From Acidihalobacter yilgarnensis (GTDB lineage: Bacteria; Pseudomonadota; Gammaproteobacteria; DSM-5130; Acidihalobacteraceae): DNA of 64,000 bases. The position numbers were made by a program, and so were the translations under genes. The DNA is taken from assembly GCF_001753245.1 (NCBI RefSeq), contig NZ_CP017415.1, forward strand, positions 1,082,501 to 1,146,500, given 5' to 3'. The notes beneath the pieces are model-generated. The model was not told the origin of the DNA, did no database searches, and saw only the letters and a program-made list of their open reading frames with translations. Below, in pieces: positions 1 through 10,432 of this stretch (position 1 is its first letter; every line of letters begins with the position of its first letter).

Positions 1-803
1 AGGTAGGTATCGAAGGAACTGAACGCCTGTGCGCCCGCCCATTCGTTCTGCAACGTGCCGAGGAAATTCACCATTTGTCCAACCGCGCTCGACAGGTGCC
101 GGGGCGGACCCGCCTCGACTTTTCCAGGGACGCCATTGAGCCCTTCGGCCAACAAGGTGCGTAGCGACCAGCCCGCGCAGTAGCCCGAGAGCATATCGAG
201 GTCGTGAATGTGCAAATCGGCATTGCGGTGGGCCTCGCCGATTTCGGGTGGATAGACGTGACTGAGCCAGAAATTTGCGATGACCTTGCCTGAGACATTC
301 AAGATCAAACCGCCCAGCGAGTAGCCTTGATTGGCGTTGGCGTGGACGCGCCAGTCCGCGCGGGTCAGATATTCCTGTACCGAGGATTCCACATCGATCA
401 GCGTCTTGCGATCCTCGCGCAATCGCCGGTGTTGTTCGCGATAGACGGCATAGGCGCGCGCGACGGCATAGTATTCGGCACGCATCAGTGCCAATTCGAT
501 CTGATCCTGGATGTATTCGATGTGCGCGCCGCCATCGTGCGACAGGCGCCGCTCAAGGGCGCGCGTTACCGCGTCGGTCAATGCCTGGAGCGTGTTGTCT
601 TGGCCGCTGGGAAGTGTGTTAACAGGGCCGGCGGCTAGAAATGCCTTCGTAATGGCAGTTTTGATTTTCGACGGATTGAAGGTCGAAAGTCGGCCATCTC
701 GATGAATGACTTTGTAGGCTGCTTGCGGTGGATGGACGGGTGCTTCTTTGCTGCGTGCGGGTGTCCCGGTGCGGGATTGGGTTGTCGTGGCATCGATGTT
801 CAT
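1..803 (-). CDS. nrdD: Anaerobic (class III) ribonucleoside-triphosphate reductase, N-terminal part
   Basis: This is the first 267 or so codons of NrdD, which makes deoxyribonucleotides without oxygen using a glycyl radical. The rest lies beyond the left edge. I read it directly on the minus strand from an ATG at 803, which is preceded by a strong AGGAGG site six bases upstream. Residues about 25-125 form an ATP-cone (YKVIHRDG, FNPSKIKTA), the allosteric dATP/ATP-binding domain. After it come the catalytic-domain motifs NANQGYSLGGL, HIHDLDMLSGYCAGW and AVGQMVNFLGT, typical of NrdD. The glycyl radical end and any nrdG activase are outside the window. Two NrdR-like boxes about 240 bp upstream suggest nucleotide-dependent repression. 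The family call is firm; the exact subgroup is less so. Confidence 0.9.
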   Translation of the reverse strand, partial: MNIDATTTQSRTGTPARSKEAPVHPPQAAYKVIHRDGRLSTFNPSKIKTAITKAFLAAGPVNTLPSGQDNTLQALTDAVTRALERRLSHDGGAHIEYIQDQIELALMRAEYYAVARAYAVYREQHRRLREDRKTLIDVESSVQEYLTRADWRVHANANQGYSLGGLILNVSGKVIANFWLSHVYPPEIGEAHRNADLHIHDLDMLSGYCAGWSLRTLLAEGLNGVPGKVEAGPPRHLSSAVGQMVNFLGTLQNEWAGAQAFSSFDTY

Positions 804-1042
804 GGCGCCTCCTGAGTCGGACTCATCTGGAGCGGGCGCCTACGCGGGCTGGGGTCAAGGGGTGACTCGGTGCCGAGTTGCACCAGCCGACTCCTTCACG
901 CGAAGTCATGGGTCGCGAAGGCTTGCTTATCTCGCGAGACGGGTCACGATTCAATCGCGCGAAGCGAGATTGGCGCGGGAGTGTGGCCTGTGCCCGGTCT
1001 GCGTGAGGAATCGGCGGGCATGCCGGCTTCCTTTCGATGATG

Positions 1043-1090
1043 GCACTGTATGTTGTGCTTCATTGTCAGATTGAGCACAACATATGCCTC
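1043..1090 (-). promoter_or_regulatory. Tandem NrdR-box-like sites upstream of nrdD
   Basis: Two 16-bp elements start exactly 32 bp apart (1043-1058 and 1075-1090). The first, read on the minus strand, is GCACAACATACAGTGC and matches the NrdR box consensus (acaCwAtATaTwGtgt) at roughly 11 of 16 positions. The second is weaker (about half). The facing 8-mers TGTTGTGC and GCACAACA form a perfect inverted repeat. NrdR boxes characteristically occur as pairs three helical turns apart, so the spacing supports the call. The rest of the 804-1145 gap holds about 240 bp of apparent nrdD leader and no gene I can support. Confidence 0.55.
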
Positions 1091-1145
1091 ATCCGCCTGA
1101 GTGTCAACGTCGCGTGAGCGCGCGCTGGTGGGCCGGGATTCGCAG

Positions 1146-4100
1146 CTATTGCAGCAGCCGTTCAAAATCGGCAGCGGGTAGGGGCTTCGAGAAAAGATAG
1201 CCCTGCCCATAGTCGCAACCGATGTCCATCAGTAGCCGGCACTGTCCCTCAGTCTCCACGCCCTCGGCGATGACCTTGAGCCCGAGCTTGTGTGCCATGA
1301 TCACGATGGCTTCGGATAAGGCTAGGTCGTTGGGTTCGGTTTCGAGGTTGCGGATGAACGACTGGTCGATTTTCAGGTAATCGATATCGAAGCGCTTGAG
1401 GTAGGACAGCGCCGAATAGCCGGTACCGAAGTCGTCGATGGCGACCTGGATGCCCGCATCGCGGAACCCGAGGAGCTTGTCGGTGACCTCGGGATGAGCA
1501 TTGAGCAACAGGCCTTCGGTAATCTCGATGCTCAGGTGACTTTCGGCCACGCCGAGGGCGCACAGATGCGTCAACCAGTCGTCGATGACCAGGGCCTCGC
1601 TCTGGAACTGCAGTGGTGACATATTGACCGAAATTTGCAGGTCGCTATCCGTATTCTGCGTCCAGCGACTTGCCCAGTAGGCGGCCTCGCGAAACACCCA
1701 GTCGCCGATTTCGATGATCAGGCCGGTTTCCTCGGCGAGTGGGATGAATTCGGCTGGACTGATCGTGCCCTGTTCGGGGTGTTGCCAGCGCAGCAGGGCT
1801 TCTGCCTTGATGATCCGCCGGCTCGTTAGCTCGATGATCGGTTGGAAATGAAGCGCAAGCTGCCGGCTCGGTAGCGCGGTACGCAAGTCGTTGATCAGTC
1901 TCAGGCGATGTTGCGCGGATTCCTGCAAAGCCTGGGTGAAGTAGCTCAAGCGATTGCGACCGGCGTTTTTGGCGGCGTACATGGCTTGATCGGCGTTGCG
2001 CAGGAGCTGCTCGAGATCGGTCGAGTCATCGGGATAGAGGGTAATGCCGACGCTGGCGGTAATGTAGGCCGAGTCAGAGCCGAAGGTGAAGGGCACCGAT
2101 ACGGCTGCGATGATGTGTTGAGCGATGCGCTCTGCGTCACGGGTGTCGGCCAGCTGGGTAAGAATTACGGTGAATTCGTCACCGCCGAGCCGCGCGACGG
2201 TATCGGATTCGCGGACGCACGCACCGATGCGTTCGGCGGCCTCGATCAGGAGGAGATCGCCGATCGGATGCCCGAGGGTGTCGTTGACTTCTTTGAAACG
2301 GTCCAGATCGATAAACAGCAGGGCAAGCAGCGAACCTTCACGATGTGCCTTGCGGATTTCCTGCTCCAGGCGGTCATGGAACATGTAACGATTGGGGAGT
2401 TCGGTGAGGAAGTCGAAGTTGGCCTGTCGCCAGATCAGTTCGTCGGAACGGACCTTGTCGGTGATGTCCGAGCCGAGCGCGACATAGCGCAAGACCTCGC
2501 CCGTTTCGTCTCGGATGGTGTTGATGGTCAGCCAGGAAGGAAAAATTTCGCCATTTTTACGGCGATTCCAGAGCTCGCCTTGCCACAGTCCTTCGCGGGC
2601 GATCGCTTGCCACATGAGTCGGTAGAATTCCGGGTCATGCCGGCCAGAACGCAGGATTCTGGGGTTTTTACCAAGGATTTCACTGAGTTCGTAACCGCTC
2701 ACCTTGGTAAAGGCGGGGTTGATGGCGATGATGCGGTTGTCGGCATCGGTCACCAGCATGGCTTCACTACTGCTGCGATAAATCAACGATGCGAGGTGAC
2801 GCTCATCTTCTGCGCGCCGACGCTCGATGGCGATGCCCATCAAATTGGCCGCGCTTTCGATAATGGCAATTTCGTGTGTGCCCGGTGCACAGGGGTGGTG
2901 GTGATAGATTGCAAAGGTGCCGAGCACGCCGCCGCCGGCTGCGCGAATGGGTTCTGACCAGCAGGCTGCGAGGCCGGCGCGCTCTGCGAGCTCTCGGAAC
3001 GCGCCACTCCAGTTGGGGTGCGTGGCGATGTTTTCCACCACGACCCGTTTTCCGCTATGGGCGGCTGCGCCGCAGGAACCGATGCCGGGGCCGATGCGCA
3101 GGCCGTTGACGGCCCCGTTATAAAAGCCGGGTAGACTGGGCGCTGCGCCGGTATGCAGTGTTTCGCCGCGCTCATCGAGCAGCAGGATCGAGCACATCAT
3201 GCCAGGGTTGCTGGATTCTACGTCGCGGATGAATGCAGGCATCAGTTCGCTAAGCGGGATGCCCTTGGCGACCCGTTCGAGGGCTTGTTCGCGCAGGCGA
3301 TCGCGCGCCTCGGCCTGCTTGCGAGAACTGATGTCCTCTACCAGTGAGACCACATAGGCAAGGCTGCCATCGTCGTTGCGTATCGCGCGCGCGGCGAGAT
3401 GCGCATGCAGAATGCCGCCTTCTTTGCGCAGGAAGCGTTTGTCCAGGGTGTATTCGTCGATTTCCCCGTTCTGTAGACGCGTGAACAGGGTTTCGTTGGC
3501 CTGCAGATCATCGGGGTGGGTCAGGGAGGACCAGGTCCGGCCGGCCAGTTCCTCGCGGGTATAACCAAGCATGTCGCACAGAGCCTGATTGGCCTCCAGC
3601 CACCCGCGATCCGGCAGCGTTGCTGCCATGCCCACCATGGAGCGTTCGAAGTAGGCACGGAAGTGTCGCTCACTGGTTGCCAGTGCCTCGATGGCGGTCT
3701 GACGCCCATTTTCCCGGTCGAAATTATCGAGGGCGAAGCTGATGTCACGCGCCATCTCGTCGAGCAGGGCGATGGTTTCTTCGTCGAAGAAATCCTCGAC
3801 GGCATGGTAGACCCCGAGCATGGCAAAGGGTTTGCCGCCGCGTTGAATCGGGAAGGAGCCGCTGCTGTTCCAGCCGAAGCGTCTGGCCTGGTCGCGCCAG
3901 GGGGTAGTGATCGGGTCGGCGAGATAGTGATTGATGATGACCGGCTGGCCATGACGGAAGGCTATGGCCGCCGGCCCTCGGCCTTCGGGCAGGGTATCCA
4001 GGACCGAAATGGTGATGTTCTCAAGATATTCGATGCCGGTGCCGTATGCCTGTATCGGAATGAGGTGGTCAGTCGCCGGCTCGTGCTGCCCGATCCAGGC

Positions 4101-4280
4101 CATACGCGCGCCCCCGAATTCGACCGCGACGCGGCAGACGAGCGGGAACAGTTCCGATTCCTCGCTCATGCGCACGATGGCCTGATTGATCTCGCTGAGC
4201 GCCTTGTACACCTGGGTAAGCCGCAGGATGCGGGCGGGCGACGGCGTTTCTGCCAGCCGTGTGGATCTATCGTCGCTCAC
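1146..4280 (-). CDS. Sensor diguanylate cyclase/phosphodiesterase (GAF-PAS-GAF-PAS-GGDEF-EAL)
   Basis: This 1,044-residue cyclic-di-GMP protein has no obvious membrane segment, so a cytoplasmic sensor is likely. Domains in order: GAF about 40-190, PAS about 205-320, GAF about 340-485, PAS about 490-610, GGDEF about 625-780, EAL about 800-1040. The cyclase motif is intact (ARLGGDEF), with an RxxD inhibitory site (RESD) five residues before it. The phosphodiesterase motifs are also intact (KAEALLRW, DDFGTGYSAL, KIDQSFI, AEGVETE), so both activities are possible and the net direction cannot be told. The start is a GTG with GAGAGG six bases upstream. It stands alone, downstream of cysB on the same strand with a 97-bp gap. 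Confidence 0.9.
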   Translation of the reverse strand: MSDDRSTRLAETPSPARILRLTQVYKALSEINQAIVRMSEESELFPLVCRVAVEFGGARMAWIGQHEPATDHLIPIQAYGTGIEYLENITISVLDTLPEGRGPAAIAFRHGQPVIINHYLADPITTPWRDQARRFGWNSSGSFPIQRGGKPFAMLGVYHAVEDFFDEETIALLDEMARDISFALDNFDRENGRQTAIEALATSERHFRAYFERSMVGMAATLPDRGWLEANQALCDMLGYTREELAGRTWSSLTHPDDLQANETLFTRLQNGEIDEYTLDKRFLRKEGGILHAHLAARAIRNDDGSLAYVVSLVEDISSRKQAEARDRLREQALERVAKGIPLSELMPAFIRDVESSNPGMMCSILLLDERGETLHTGAAPSLPGFYNGAVNGLRIGPGIGSCGAAAHSGKRVVVENIATHPNWSGAFRELAERAGLAACWSEPIRAAGGGVLGTFAIYHHHPCAPGTHEIAIIESAANLMGIAIERRRAEDERHLASLIYRSSSEAMLVTDADNRIIAINPAFTKVSGYELSEILGKNPRILRSGRHDPEFYRLMWQAIAREGLWQGELWNRRKNGEIFPSWLTINTIRDETGEVLRYVALGSDITDKVRSDELIWRQANFDFLTELPNRYMFHDRLEQEIRKAHREGSLLALLFIDLDRFKEVNDTLGHPIGDLLLIEAAERIGACVRESDTVARLGGDEFTVILTQLADTRDAERIAQHIIAAVSVPFTFGSDSAYITASVGITLYPDDSTDLEQLLRNADQAMYAAKNAGRNRLSYFTQALQESAQHRLRLINDLRTALPSRQLALHFQPIIELTSRRIIKAEALLRWQHPEQGTISPAEFIPLAEETGLIIEIGDWVFREAAYWASRWTQNTDSDLQISVNMSPLQFQSEALVIDDWLTHLCALGVAESHLSIEITEGLLLNAHPEVTDKLLGFRDAGIQVAIDDFGTGYSALSYLKRFDIDYLKIDQSFIRNLETEPNDLALSEAIVIMAHKLGLKVIAEGVETEGQCRLLMDIGCDYGQGYLFSKPLPAADFERLLQ

Positions 4281-4377
4281 GCCAAACCTCTCGAGTAGTG
4301 GGTAACACCAATGATCAGTCGAAGTTATGCCCCATCAGTTTGATGGTTTTAGGCTGGAGTGCAAGCGATGACGTGCT

Positions 4378-5409
4378 TTAAGGTTGGGCATATGAGGGCG
4401 GTGCCTCCGTTATGCGGCTGCGGCACTCGCTGAGCAGGGTTAAATAAGGAAGGTGGGCGCGGAAGAGTCTTTTCCCTTTATCGATGTCGTGAGACAGGAG
4501 GGCCGTGTCGATGGCGATGCGGTCGAGATGCGGCGCGAAGCGGTGAATGAAATCGTACATCGGCGGGCTGAGCACCAGTCCGCGCCGCAGCCCGATACTG
4601 GTGACTTCGTCCTGAAACAGATGCCGGATGTCGATGCAGGCCAGATCGGTGTCGCGTATGGGTTCGTAGGCCATGCGGGCGATGATGCCGACGCCCAGGC
4701 CGCTCCGGACGTATGTCTTGATGACCTCGGCATCCGTCGCCGTGAGGACTAGGTTGGGTTCGAGGCGCCGCCGCGCGAAGGCCGAGGTCATTTTGGAGCG
4801 ATCGGTGAAGCTGAAAACATAAGTGACCAGCGGGTAGCTGGCGAGGTCTTCCAGTGTCGGTCGTTGGATCTGAGCCAGCGGATGGTCTTTGGGCACGACC
4901 ACGGCTCGATTCCACAGATAGCAGGGAAACAGAACCAACTCATCGAAGTTTTCAAGACCCTCGGTGGCGATGGCGATATCCACCTTGCCGGCCACCGCCA
5001 GCGCTGCGATTTGATCCGGCGTGCCCTGGTGCAGGTTCAACCTGACGGCGGGGTAACGTGCGCGAAAGGCGGAAATAACGTCCGGCAACGCGTAGCGGGC
5101 CTGGGTATGCGTGGTGGCGATCGACAGGGTGCCGGTGCCCGGTGAGGTCAGTTCCTGCGCGGTGCGTCGTGTGTTGTCAACCTCGTGTTGTATGCGTTCA
5201 AGGTAGGGCAGGATGCCACGCCCGAATGCCGTCAGGCAGGTGAACTGACGCCCACTGCGTTCGAAGATTTGAGCCCCGAGTTCATCCTCGATCTGGCGGA
5301 TCTGTTTGCTCACGCCTGGTTGCGAGGTGAATAGCGCCTCGGCGGCTGCGGACACATTCAGCCCGTTGCGCGCCACCGTGCAGACATATTGAATCTGTCT
5401 GAGTTTCAT
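4378..5409 (-). CDS. cysB: LysR-type regulator of sulfur assimilation, CysB-like
   Basis: This LysR-family regulator is 343 residues long. The winged helix-turn-helix lies at the N-terminus (about 1-60, with SAAAEALFTSQPGVSKQIRQ), followed by a substrate-binding domain (about 90-310). I chose the ATG at 5409 because MKLRQIQYV is the usual CysB N-terminus and AAGGGG lies six bases upstream; the open frame extends further but without family similarity. It is divergent from cysHJI-cysG-sat, the classic target arrangement. In the CysB family, N-acetylserine or O-acetylserine induces and sulfide antagonises; that is family knowledge. The C-terminal tail after about residue 310 is somewhat longer than in the 324-residue E. 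coli protein. Confidence 0.88.
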   Translation of the reverse strand: MKLRQIQYVCTVARNGLNVSAAAEALFTSQPGVSKQIRQIEDELGAQIFERSGRQFTCLTAFGRGILPYLERIQHEVDNTRRTAQELTSPGTGTLSIATTHTQARYALPDVISAFRARYPAVRLNLHQGTPDQIAALAVAGKVDIAIATEGLENFDELVLFPCYLWNRAVVVPKDHPLAQIQRPTLEDLASYPLVTYVFSFTDRSKMTSAFARRRLEPNLVLTATDAEVIKTYVRSGLGVGIIARMAYEPIRDTDLACIDIRHLFQDEVTSIGLRRGLVLSPPMYDFIHRFAPHLDRIAIDTALLSHDIDKGKRLFRAHLPYLTLLSECRSRITEAPPSYAQP

Positions 5410-5601
5410 GCGAGCCCCTTGCGTGTATGGAGCCTGATTGGGTGAATGACTGCGACGATTCGCGCTTTTTATCTTATTCCAGAAAAGAATGTGTTGGTAA
5501 ATATTTGTTCTTTGTATCGAATAAGTGCGTCTTGCTAATGTCGCTCCGTCCCGTAGCGATGTGATCGTCGCGGGCCCGATCGACAAGCCGTAGGAGCATG
5601 T
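5410..5601. promoter_or_regulatory. Divergent cysB/cysH promoter region
   Basis: The 192 bp between cysB and cysH contain an A+T-rich block (about 5466-5530) inside otherwise G+C-rich DNA. Within it CTTATTC (5473-5479) and GAATAAG (5519-5525) form a 7-bp inverted repeat 39 bp apart. This is the natural place for CysB binding and for both promoters. CysB sites are degenerate, so no specific operator is claimed. Confidence 0.45.
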
Positions 5602-6312
5602 ATGTCCCCTTTGCCGAATACCCTGCCACGCAAAATAGACGGCGTGGTCGAGACTTTACGGGCTGCTGTGCGCGAGATTGCACCCGTGGCATTTGCCAAC
5701 AGTTTGGGTGCCGAGGATATGGTCCTCGCGGATTTGATCTACCGTTATATTCCTGAAATCAATGATTTCACGCTGGATACCGGGCGCTTGCCGGCGGAAA
5801 CCTATGAGCTGCTTGAGGTCGTCCGCCAGCGCTACGGGCGTGCGCCACGAGTTTATTTTCCCCGCACAGAAGCGGTCGAGCGCTACGTGTCCGAGTCGGG
5901 GCCGAATGCGTTTCGCGGTAGTGTGGAGTTACGAGTCCGCTGCTGCGAGATTCGCAAGGTCGAGCCGTTACGCAGAGCCCTGCAAGGCTATGGTGCCTGG
6001 GTGACGGGACTTCGACGCGGGCAGGCATTGACGCGCCAAACCCTCGACGATCGGGTGTGGGACGGCGTTAACGGTCTGTACAAGATTAACCCGCTGGCGG
6101 ATTGGCAGGAGGCGGAAGTCTGGGCCTACATCCGGGCACATCGCGTGCCTTATAACGCCTTACACGACAAACATTATCCCAGCATCGGCTGCGCGCCGTG
6201 CACACGCGCCATCGCTCAGGGTGAAGACGTGCGGGCCGGGCGCTGGTGGTGGGAGCAACCAGAATCACGGGAATGCGGATTACACCGTTCCCAGACAGGG
6301 CGGCAGGCGTGA
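5602..6312 (+). CDS. cysH: Adenylyl-sulfate (APS) reductase, iron-sulfur type
   Basis: A 236-residue member of the PAPS/APS reductase family that reduces activated sulfate to sulfite with thioredoxin. The cysteine pattern [11 protein letters not shown] near residue 115 and GCAPCTRA near 195 is the CC...CxxC set that binds a [4Fe-4S] cluster in APS reductases. The enterobacterial PAPS-specific enzyme lacks it. The catalytic ECGLH motif is at the C-terminus. GGAG lies five bases before the ATG. It is the first gene of an operon: its stop overlaps the cysJ start (TGATG). APS specificity is inferred from the cluster ligands; if right, the assimilatory pathway here bypasses PAPS. Confidence 0.9.
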   Translation: MSPLPNTLPRKIDGVVETLRAAVREIAPVAFANSLGAEDMVLADLIYRYIPEINDFTLDTGRLPAETYELLEVVRQRYGRAPRVYFPRTEAVERYVSESGPNAFRGSVELRVRCCEIRKVEPLRRALQGYGAWVTGLRRGQALTRQTLDDRVWDGVNGLYKINPLADWQEAEVWAYIRAHRVPYNALHDKHYPSIGCAPCTRAIAQGEDVRAGRWWWEQPESRECGLHRSQTGRQA

Positions 6313-8102
6313 TGAGTCGTGCCAGCGGCGCGGTCTCGATTCCGCATAACAACCCGACACCGATCCTCGACGCGCATTTGTACGGTGAGTTACGACGCTT
6401 AGCCGGTGCGCTCAATATGGAACAGCGGCTGTGGGCGAGCGGATATCTCGCCGGACTGCAGGGGGTGGAGGCAAGCGAGGAGGTCGCCGCGGAGCCACTG
6501 TCTGTCACCTTTCTGTACGGTTCGCAAACGGGGACCGGCGCTGCTCTGGCGAGCCGGTTGGCGCAGCGTGCGCGCGAGCGAGGTCTCGCGGTCGAGGTCG
6601 AGGACATGCAGCGCTACCGCCGTGCGCGTTTGCATGAGGATCGCAATTTATTGCTGATCGTGAGCACGCACGGCGATGGCGATCCACCCGATGGCGCGCA
6701 GGCATTGTACGCGTGGCTCACCGGGCCACGCGCGCCGCGCCTGGATGATACGCGTTATGCGGTGCTGGCCCTGGGCGACGCGAGCTATCCGCGTTTCTGT
6801 CAGACCGGCCGAGTATTCGACGCGGCACTGGCCGCTGCGGGCGCGGCGCGTATCGCCGAGCGGGTTGATTGCGATCTCGATTACGAAGTTGCGGCCCAGG
6901 TTTGGCTGGAGCAGGTCCTCGATACGCTGTGCCCAGTTGAGGGCGAGAAGGGCAGCGTGACGCCGCTATCTTCTGTCAGACCGGGTACGACGGTAACGCG
7001 TCTGCAACCATTTTCGGCGTCCTTGATCGAGAAGATTCGTCTGACCGGAAGCGCTTCAGAGCGCGAGGTGTGGCATCTGGAGCTGGATATCACGGGTGCG
7101 CCGCTCGATTTCTCGCCGGGCGACAGTCTGTCGATATTGCCGGCAAACCCGCCGGAATTGGTTGAGGCGCTGACCGCACGTCTCGGTTTCGATGGGCGCG
7201 AGATGGTGAGCACGCCCCGAGGTGATCACGCGCTCGCCGAAGCATTGACCCGGCACTACGAAATTACGCGTCTGACGCGGCCGTTTCTGATGCAGTATGC
7301 CGCGCTTGCCGGCGCACCGGCGCTGTGCGATCTGCTGGCAGACAGCGATGCGCTAGCCGCATGGATGGTGGGGCGCGACGTGCTCGATGCCATCGAGATC
7401 TACCCGGTACGCGATGTCGATGCCCAGCGCTTCGTCGAGTGCCTGCGCGGGCTTGCGCCTCGGCGTTATTCCATCGCTTCCAGTCTGCTGGCCTATCCCG
7501 GCGAGGTCCATCTGACGGTTGCGCCTGTGCGCTACACGCGTCATGGGCGCGCGCGTTTCGGCGTAGCTTCCACGCAGCTAGCTGATCGGTTCACCGATGG
7601 CGATACCGTGTCGGTATTCGTCGAGGGCGCCACGTCCTTCCATCTCCCAGAGGCGGCCGATTGCCCGATCATCATGATAGGTGCCGGTACCGGCATAGCG
7701 CCCTACCGCGCCTTTCTGCAAGCGCGCGAGGCGATGGGGGCCGCCGGTCGGAACTGGTTGTTTTTCGGCGATCGTAATCGGCGTACGGATTTTCTCTATC
7801 AGCGCGAGTGGCTGCAATGGCTAGACGATGGGCGACTCACACGGCTGGATGTCGCCTTTTCGCGTGATCAACCGAGCAAGGTTTACGTGCAGGATCGCCT
7901 GCGCGAGCACTCCGCCGAAGTGTATGCCTGGCTGGAAGAAGGCGCGGTGCTCTATGTCTGCGGCGCGGAGCGCATGGGGCACGATGTGCACCAGGCATTG
8001 ATCGAACTGGTCGGCACGGCTGGTGGTCTGTCTGCGGACAAGGCCCAGGCTTATGTCGAGGACCTCAAGCACTCGGGGAGATACCGCCGCGATGTCTACT
8101 GA
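6312..8102 (+). CDS. cysJ: Sulfite reductase flavoprotein (alpha) subunit
   Basis: This 596-residue diflavin reductase passes electrons from NADPH through FAD and FMN to the CysI haemoprotein. The flavodoxin-like FMN domain spans about 55-200 ([21 protein letters not shown]). The FAD domain follows (RRYSIASS near 390). The NADPH domain is C-terminal ([30 protein letters not shown]). I chose the ATG at 6312, which overlaps the cysH stop, over an upstream in-frame ATG at 6246, because the upstream residues lie inside cysH. The residues before about 50 are less conserved. The gene overlaps cysI by 11 bp. Confidence 0.93.
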   Translation: MSRASGAVSIPHNNPTPILDAHLYGELRRLAGALNMEQRLWASGYLAGLQGVEASEEVAAEPLSVTFLYGSQTGTGAALASRLAQRARERGLAVEVEDMQRYRRARLHEDRNLLLIVSTHGDGDPPDGAQALYAWLTGPRAPRLDDTRYAVLALGDASYPRFCQTGRVFDAALAAAGAARIAERVDCDLDYEVAAQVWLEQVLDTLCPVEGEKGSVTPLSSVRPGTTVTRLQPFSASLIEKIRLTGSASEREVWHLELDITGAPLDFSPGDSLSILPANPPELVEALTARLGFDGREMVSTPRGDHALAEALTRHYEITRLTRPFLMQYAALAGAPALCDLLADSDALAAWMVGRDVLDAIEIYPVRDVDAQRFVECLRGLAPRRYSIASSLLAYPGEVHLTVAPVRYTRHGRARFGVASTQLADRFTDGDTVSVFVEGATSFHLPEAADCPIIMIGAGTGIAPYRAFLQAREAMGAAGRNWLFFGDRNRRTDFLYQREWLQWLDDGRLTRLDVAFSRDQPSKVYVQDRLREHSAEVYAWLEEGAVLYVCGAERMGHDVHQALIELVGTAGGLSADKAQAYVEDLKHSGRYRRDVY

Positions 8103-9795
8103 AAAACCGCTATCGGACGTCGAACGCGTCAAGACGGCCAGCCGGGGTCTGCGCGGCAGTCTCGTCGAGAGCCTGACGTTGGGCTACACCGGTGCCATCA
8201 AGATCGACGACACGCAGGTGATCAAGTTCCACGGCATCTACCAGCAGGACGACCGCGATGTACGCGCCGAACGGCAGCGTCAGAAGCTCGAACCGCTATA
8301 CCAGTTCATGGCTCGTCTGCGACTGCCGGGCGGTGTGCTCAATGCCACTCAGTGGTTGGCATTGAGCGCGATTGCGCGTGCCCATGGCAACGCCAGTCTG
8401 CGCATCACCAGCCGCCAGAGCATCCAGTTCCACGGCTTGTTCAAAGGCGACATCAAGCCGGCACTACAAGATCTCGAACGTGCCTTGTTGGATACGATCA
8501 GCGCCTGCGGCGACATCAACCGAAACGTCATTGCCTGCGCCAATCCCGGTCGTTCACCGCTCTACGGCGAGGTGTACGGCTGGGCGCGGAAGATCGCCAC
8601 GCACTTGCTGCCGCGGTCGCGCGCTTACCACGAGATATGGCTCGATGGTGAGCCAGCGGCGCAGCCGGAGGCCGAGCCTTTGTACGGTTCGAGCTATCTG
8701 CCGCGTAAATTCAAAATCGCAATCGCCATACCGCCGTCCAACGATGTCGACGTGTTTGCCCATGACCTTGGCCTTGTCGCCATTGAGGCGGAAGGCTGCC
8801 TGACGGGTTTCAATGTGGCCGTCGGCGGCGGGCTCGGCCGCAGCCATGCGAATCCGGCGACTTATGCGCGGGTGGCCGACGTGATCGGTTTTTGCACGCC
8901 GGATCAGGTGCTTGCCGTGACCGAGGCCGTGGTTGCCGTCCAGCGTGATCACGGCAATCGCAGCGACCGTGCCCAGGCTCGGCTCAAGTACACCATCGAT
9001 CGCATGGGTCTTCGCACCTTCGTCGCCGAGGTGGCGCGGCGCAGCGGCTTCGACCTTTCGCCTGCGCGACCTGCGCGCTTCATCACTTCGGGTGATGATT
9101 TCGGTTGGGTCGAGCATTTCGACGGCACGGCCTGCCTGACGCTTTACGTCCCCGGTGGGCGTCTCGTTGATGGCGGTCAGGATCATCTGTCGCTGAGCGC
9201 CTTAGATACGCTGGTCCGCGCACATGCCGGCGAACTGCGCCTGACCTGCAACCAGAATCTGGCGTTGGTCGGCGTGACGCCAGCGGCTCGCCCGCGTATC
9301 GAGGCGCTGCTCGCACAGCATGCACTCGATCTCGCGCCGCGCCGCACGCCGCTGGAGACTGGCGCCATGGCATGTGTGGCGCTGCCGACCTGTCCGCTGG
9401 CGATGGCCGAGAGCGAGCGTTACCTACCCGTGTTGTTGACGCGTTTGAATGCATTGTTGGGCGACTACGGCCTGGAGCGGGAAGCGCTGTCGCTACGCAT
9501 GACCGGTTGCCCCAATGGTTGTGCTCGGCCGTATCTCGCCGAGATTGGCCTGGTCGGCAAGGCACCCGGCCGTTACGACCTTCATCTCGGTAGTGACCGG
9601 GCAGGGACCCGATTGAATACGCGGGTGCGCGAATCGCTGGACGAAGATGAACTGGTCGAGGTCTTACGCCCGCTGCTCGCCCGTTTCGCCGGCGAGCGTT
9701 TGCCGGGTGAGGCCTTCGGCGACTTTCTTCACCGCCTCGATCTGATCGAGGTCATCGACCCACGGGCAGTCGTGCCCAACAAGCACAAGGAATAA
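8092..9795 (+). CDS. cysI: Sulfite reductase haemoprotein (beta) subunit
   Basis: A 567-residue sirohaem/[4Fe-4S] enzyme that reduces sulfite to sulfide with CysJ. Two duplicated ferredoxin-like and sirohaem domains are recognisable. Arginine and histidine residues typical of the sirohaem site occur in [13 protein letters not shown]. The cluster ligands are CVALPTC (near 425) and TGCPNGC (near 470). The start at 8092 overlaps the end of cysJ, indicating translational coupling. It lies upstream of cysG, which makes the sirohaem this enzyme needs. Confidence 0.95.
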   Translation: MSTEKPLSDVERVKTASRGLRGSLVESLTLGYTGAIKIDDTQVIKFHGIYQQDDRDVRAERQRQKLEPLYQFMARLRLPGGVLNATQWLALSAIARAHGNASLRITSRQSIQFHGLFKGDIKPALQDLERALLDTISACGDINRNVIACANPGRSPLYGEVYGWARKIATHLLPRSRAYHEIWLDGEPAAQPEAEPLYGSSYLPRKFKIAIAIPPSNDVDVFAHDLGLVAIEAEGCLTGFNVAVGGGLGRSHANPATYARVADVIGFCTPDQVLAVTEAVVAVQRDHGNRSDRAQARLKYTIDRMGLRTFVAEVARRSGFDLSPARPARFITSGDDFGWVEHFDGTACLTLYVPGGRLVDGGQDHLSLSALDTLVRAHAGELRLTCNQNLALVGVTPAARPRIEALLAQHALDLAPRRTPLETGAMACVALPTCPLAMAESERYLPVLLTRLNALLGDYGLEREALSLRMTGCPNGCARPYLAEIGLVGKAPGRYDLHLGSDRAGTRLNTRVRESLDEDELVEVLRPLLARFAGERLPGEAFGDFLHRLDLIEVIDPRAVVPNKHKE

Positions 9796-9797
9796 CC

Positions 9798-10430
9798 ATG
9801 AGCCTGCAACTCAATCAGATCGTACCCGATTTCAACATCGATTCTACGGAAGGGCCGATTCGCTTCCATGACTGGATGGAGGAGGACTGGGCGGTGCTGT
9901 TCTCGCATCCGGCGGATTACACGCCGGTGTGCACCACCGAGCTGGGCGAGGCCTCGCGCCTGCAGCCAGAGTTCGCAGCGCGTGGCGTGAAATTGATTGG
10001 CCTGTCGGTTGACGCACTGGAGGATCATCACGGCTGGGCCGACGATATCCGTGCAACCCAAGGGCATGCCCTGAACTTCCCGCTCATCGCCGATAGTGAC
10101 GGCGTCGTCGCGGATCGCTATGGCATGGTGCATCCGGAGGCCGACGCCAAGCTGACGGTGCGTACGGTATTCGTCATCGATCCGCGCAAGCGTTTGCGTC
10201 TGAGTTTCACCTATCCGCCTGCGGTGGGACGCAACTTCGATGAGATCCTACGCGTTGTCGATGCGCTGCAGACCGCTGATCGCGCGCAAGTGGCCACACC
10301 GGTGAATTGGAGGCCGGGCGAGCCGGTGATCATTCCACCGTCGATATCCGACGAGCGCGCACGCACGCTGTTCCCGCAAGGTTGGGATGCGCCACGCCCC
10401 TATTTGCGCTACACGCACCTGCCGAACTGA
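9798..10430 (+). CDS. Peroxiredoxin, 1-Cys (Prx6) type
   Basis: A 210-residue thiol peroxidase with the peroxidatic motif HPADYTPVCTTE (Cys about 45) and the longer C-terminal domain of the Prx6 group. No resolving cysteine was seen, as usual for 1-Cys enzymes. It sits two bases after the cysI stop and two bases before cysG, so it is part of the sulfate assimilation operon. A role in protecting the oxygen-sensitive reductases or in peroxide removal during sulfur metabolism is inference. Prx6-type peroxiredoxins are common in sulfur oxidisers. Confidence 0.9.
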   Translation: MSLQLNQIVPDFNIDSTEGPIRFHDWMEEDWAVLFSHPADYTPVCTTELGEASRLQPEFAARGVKLIGLSVDALEDHHGWADDIRATQGHALNFPLIADSDGVVADRYGMVHPEADAKLTVRTVFVIDPRKRLRLSFTYPPAVGRNFDEILRVVDALQTADRAQVATPVNWRPGEPVIIPPSISDERARTLFPQGWDAPRPYLRYTHLPN

Positions 10431-10432
10431 AA

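Noticed and set aside
804-1042. Cobalamin-type riboswitch in the long nrdD leader
   Set aside because: The class III enzyme does not use cobalamin and I could not find the B12 box or the conserved riboswitch core.
1908-2957. 349-codon plus-strand open frame
   Set aside because: Antisense to the GGDEF/EAL gene, no domain or start site.
4331-4350. Terminator-like hairpin CCATCA/TGATGG with TTTT on the plus strand
   Set aside because: Only a 6-bp stem and four T, and it faces against the transcription of both neighbouring genes.
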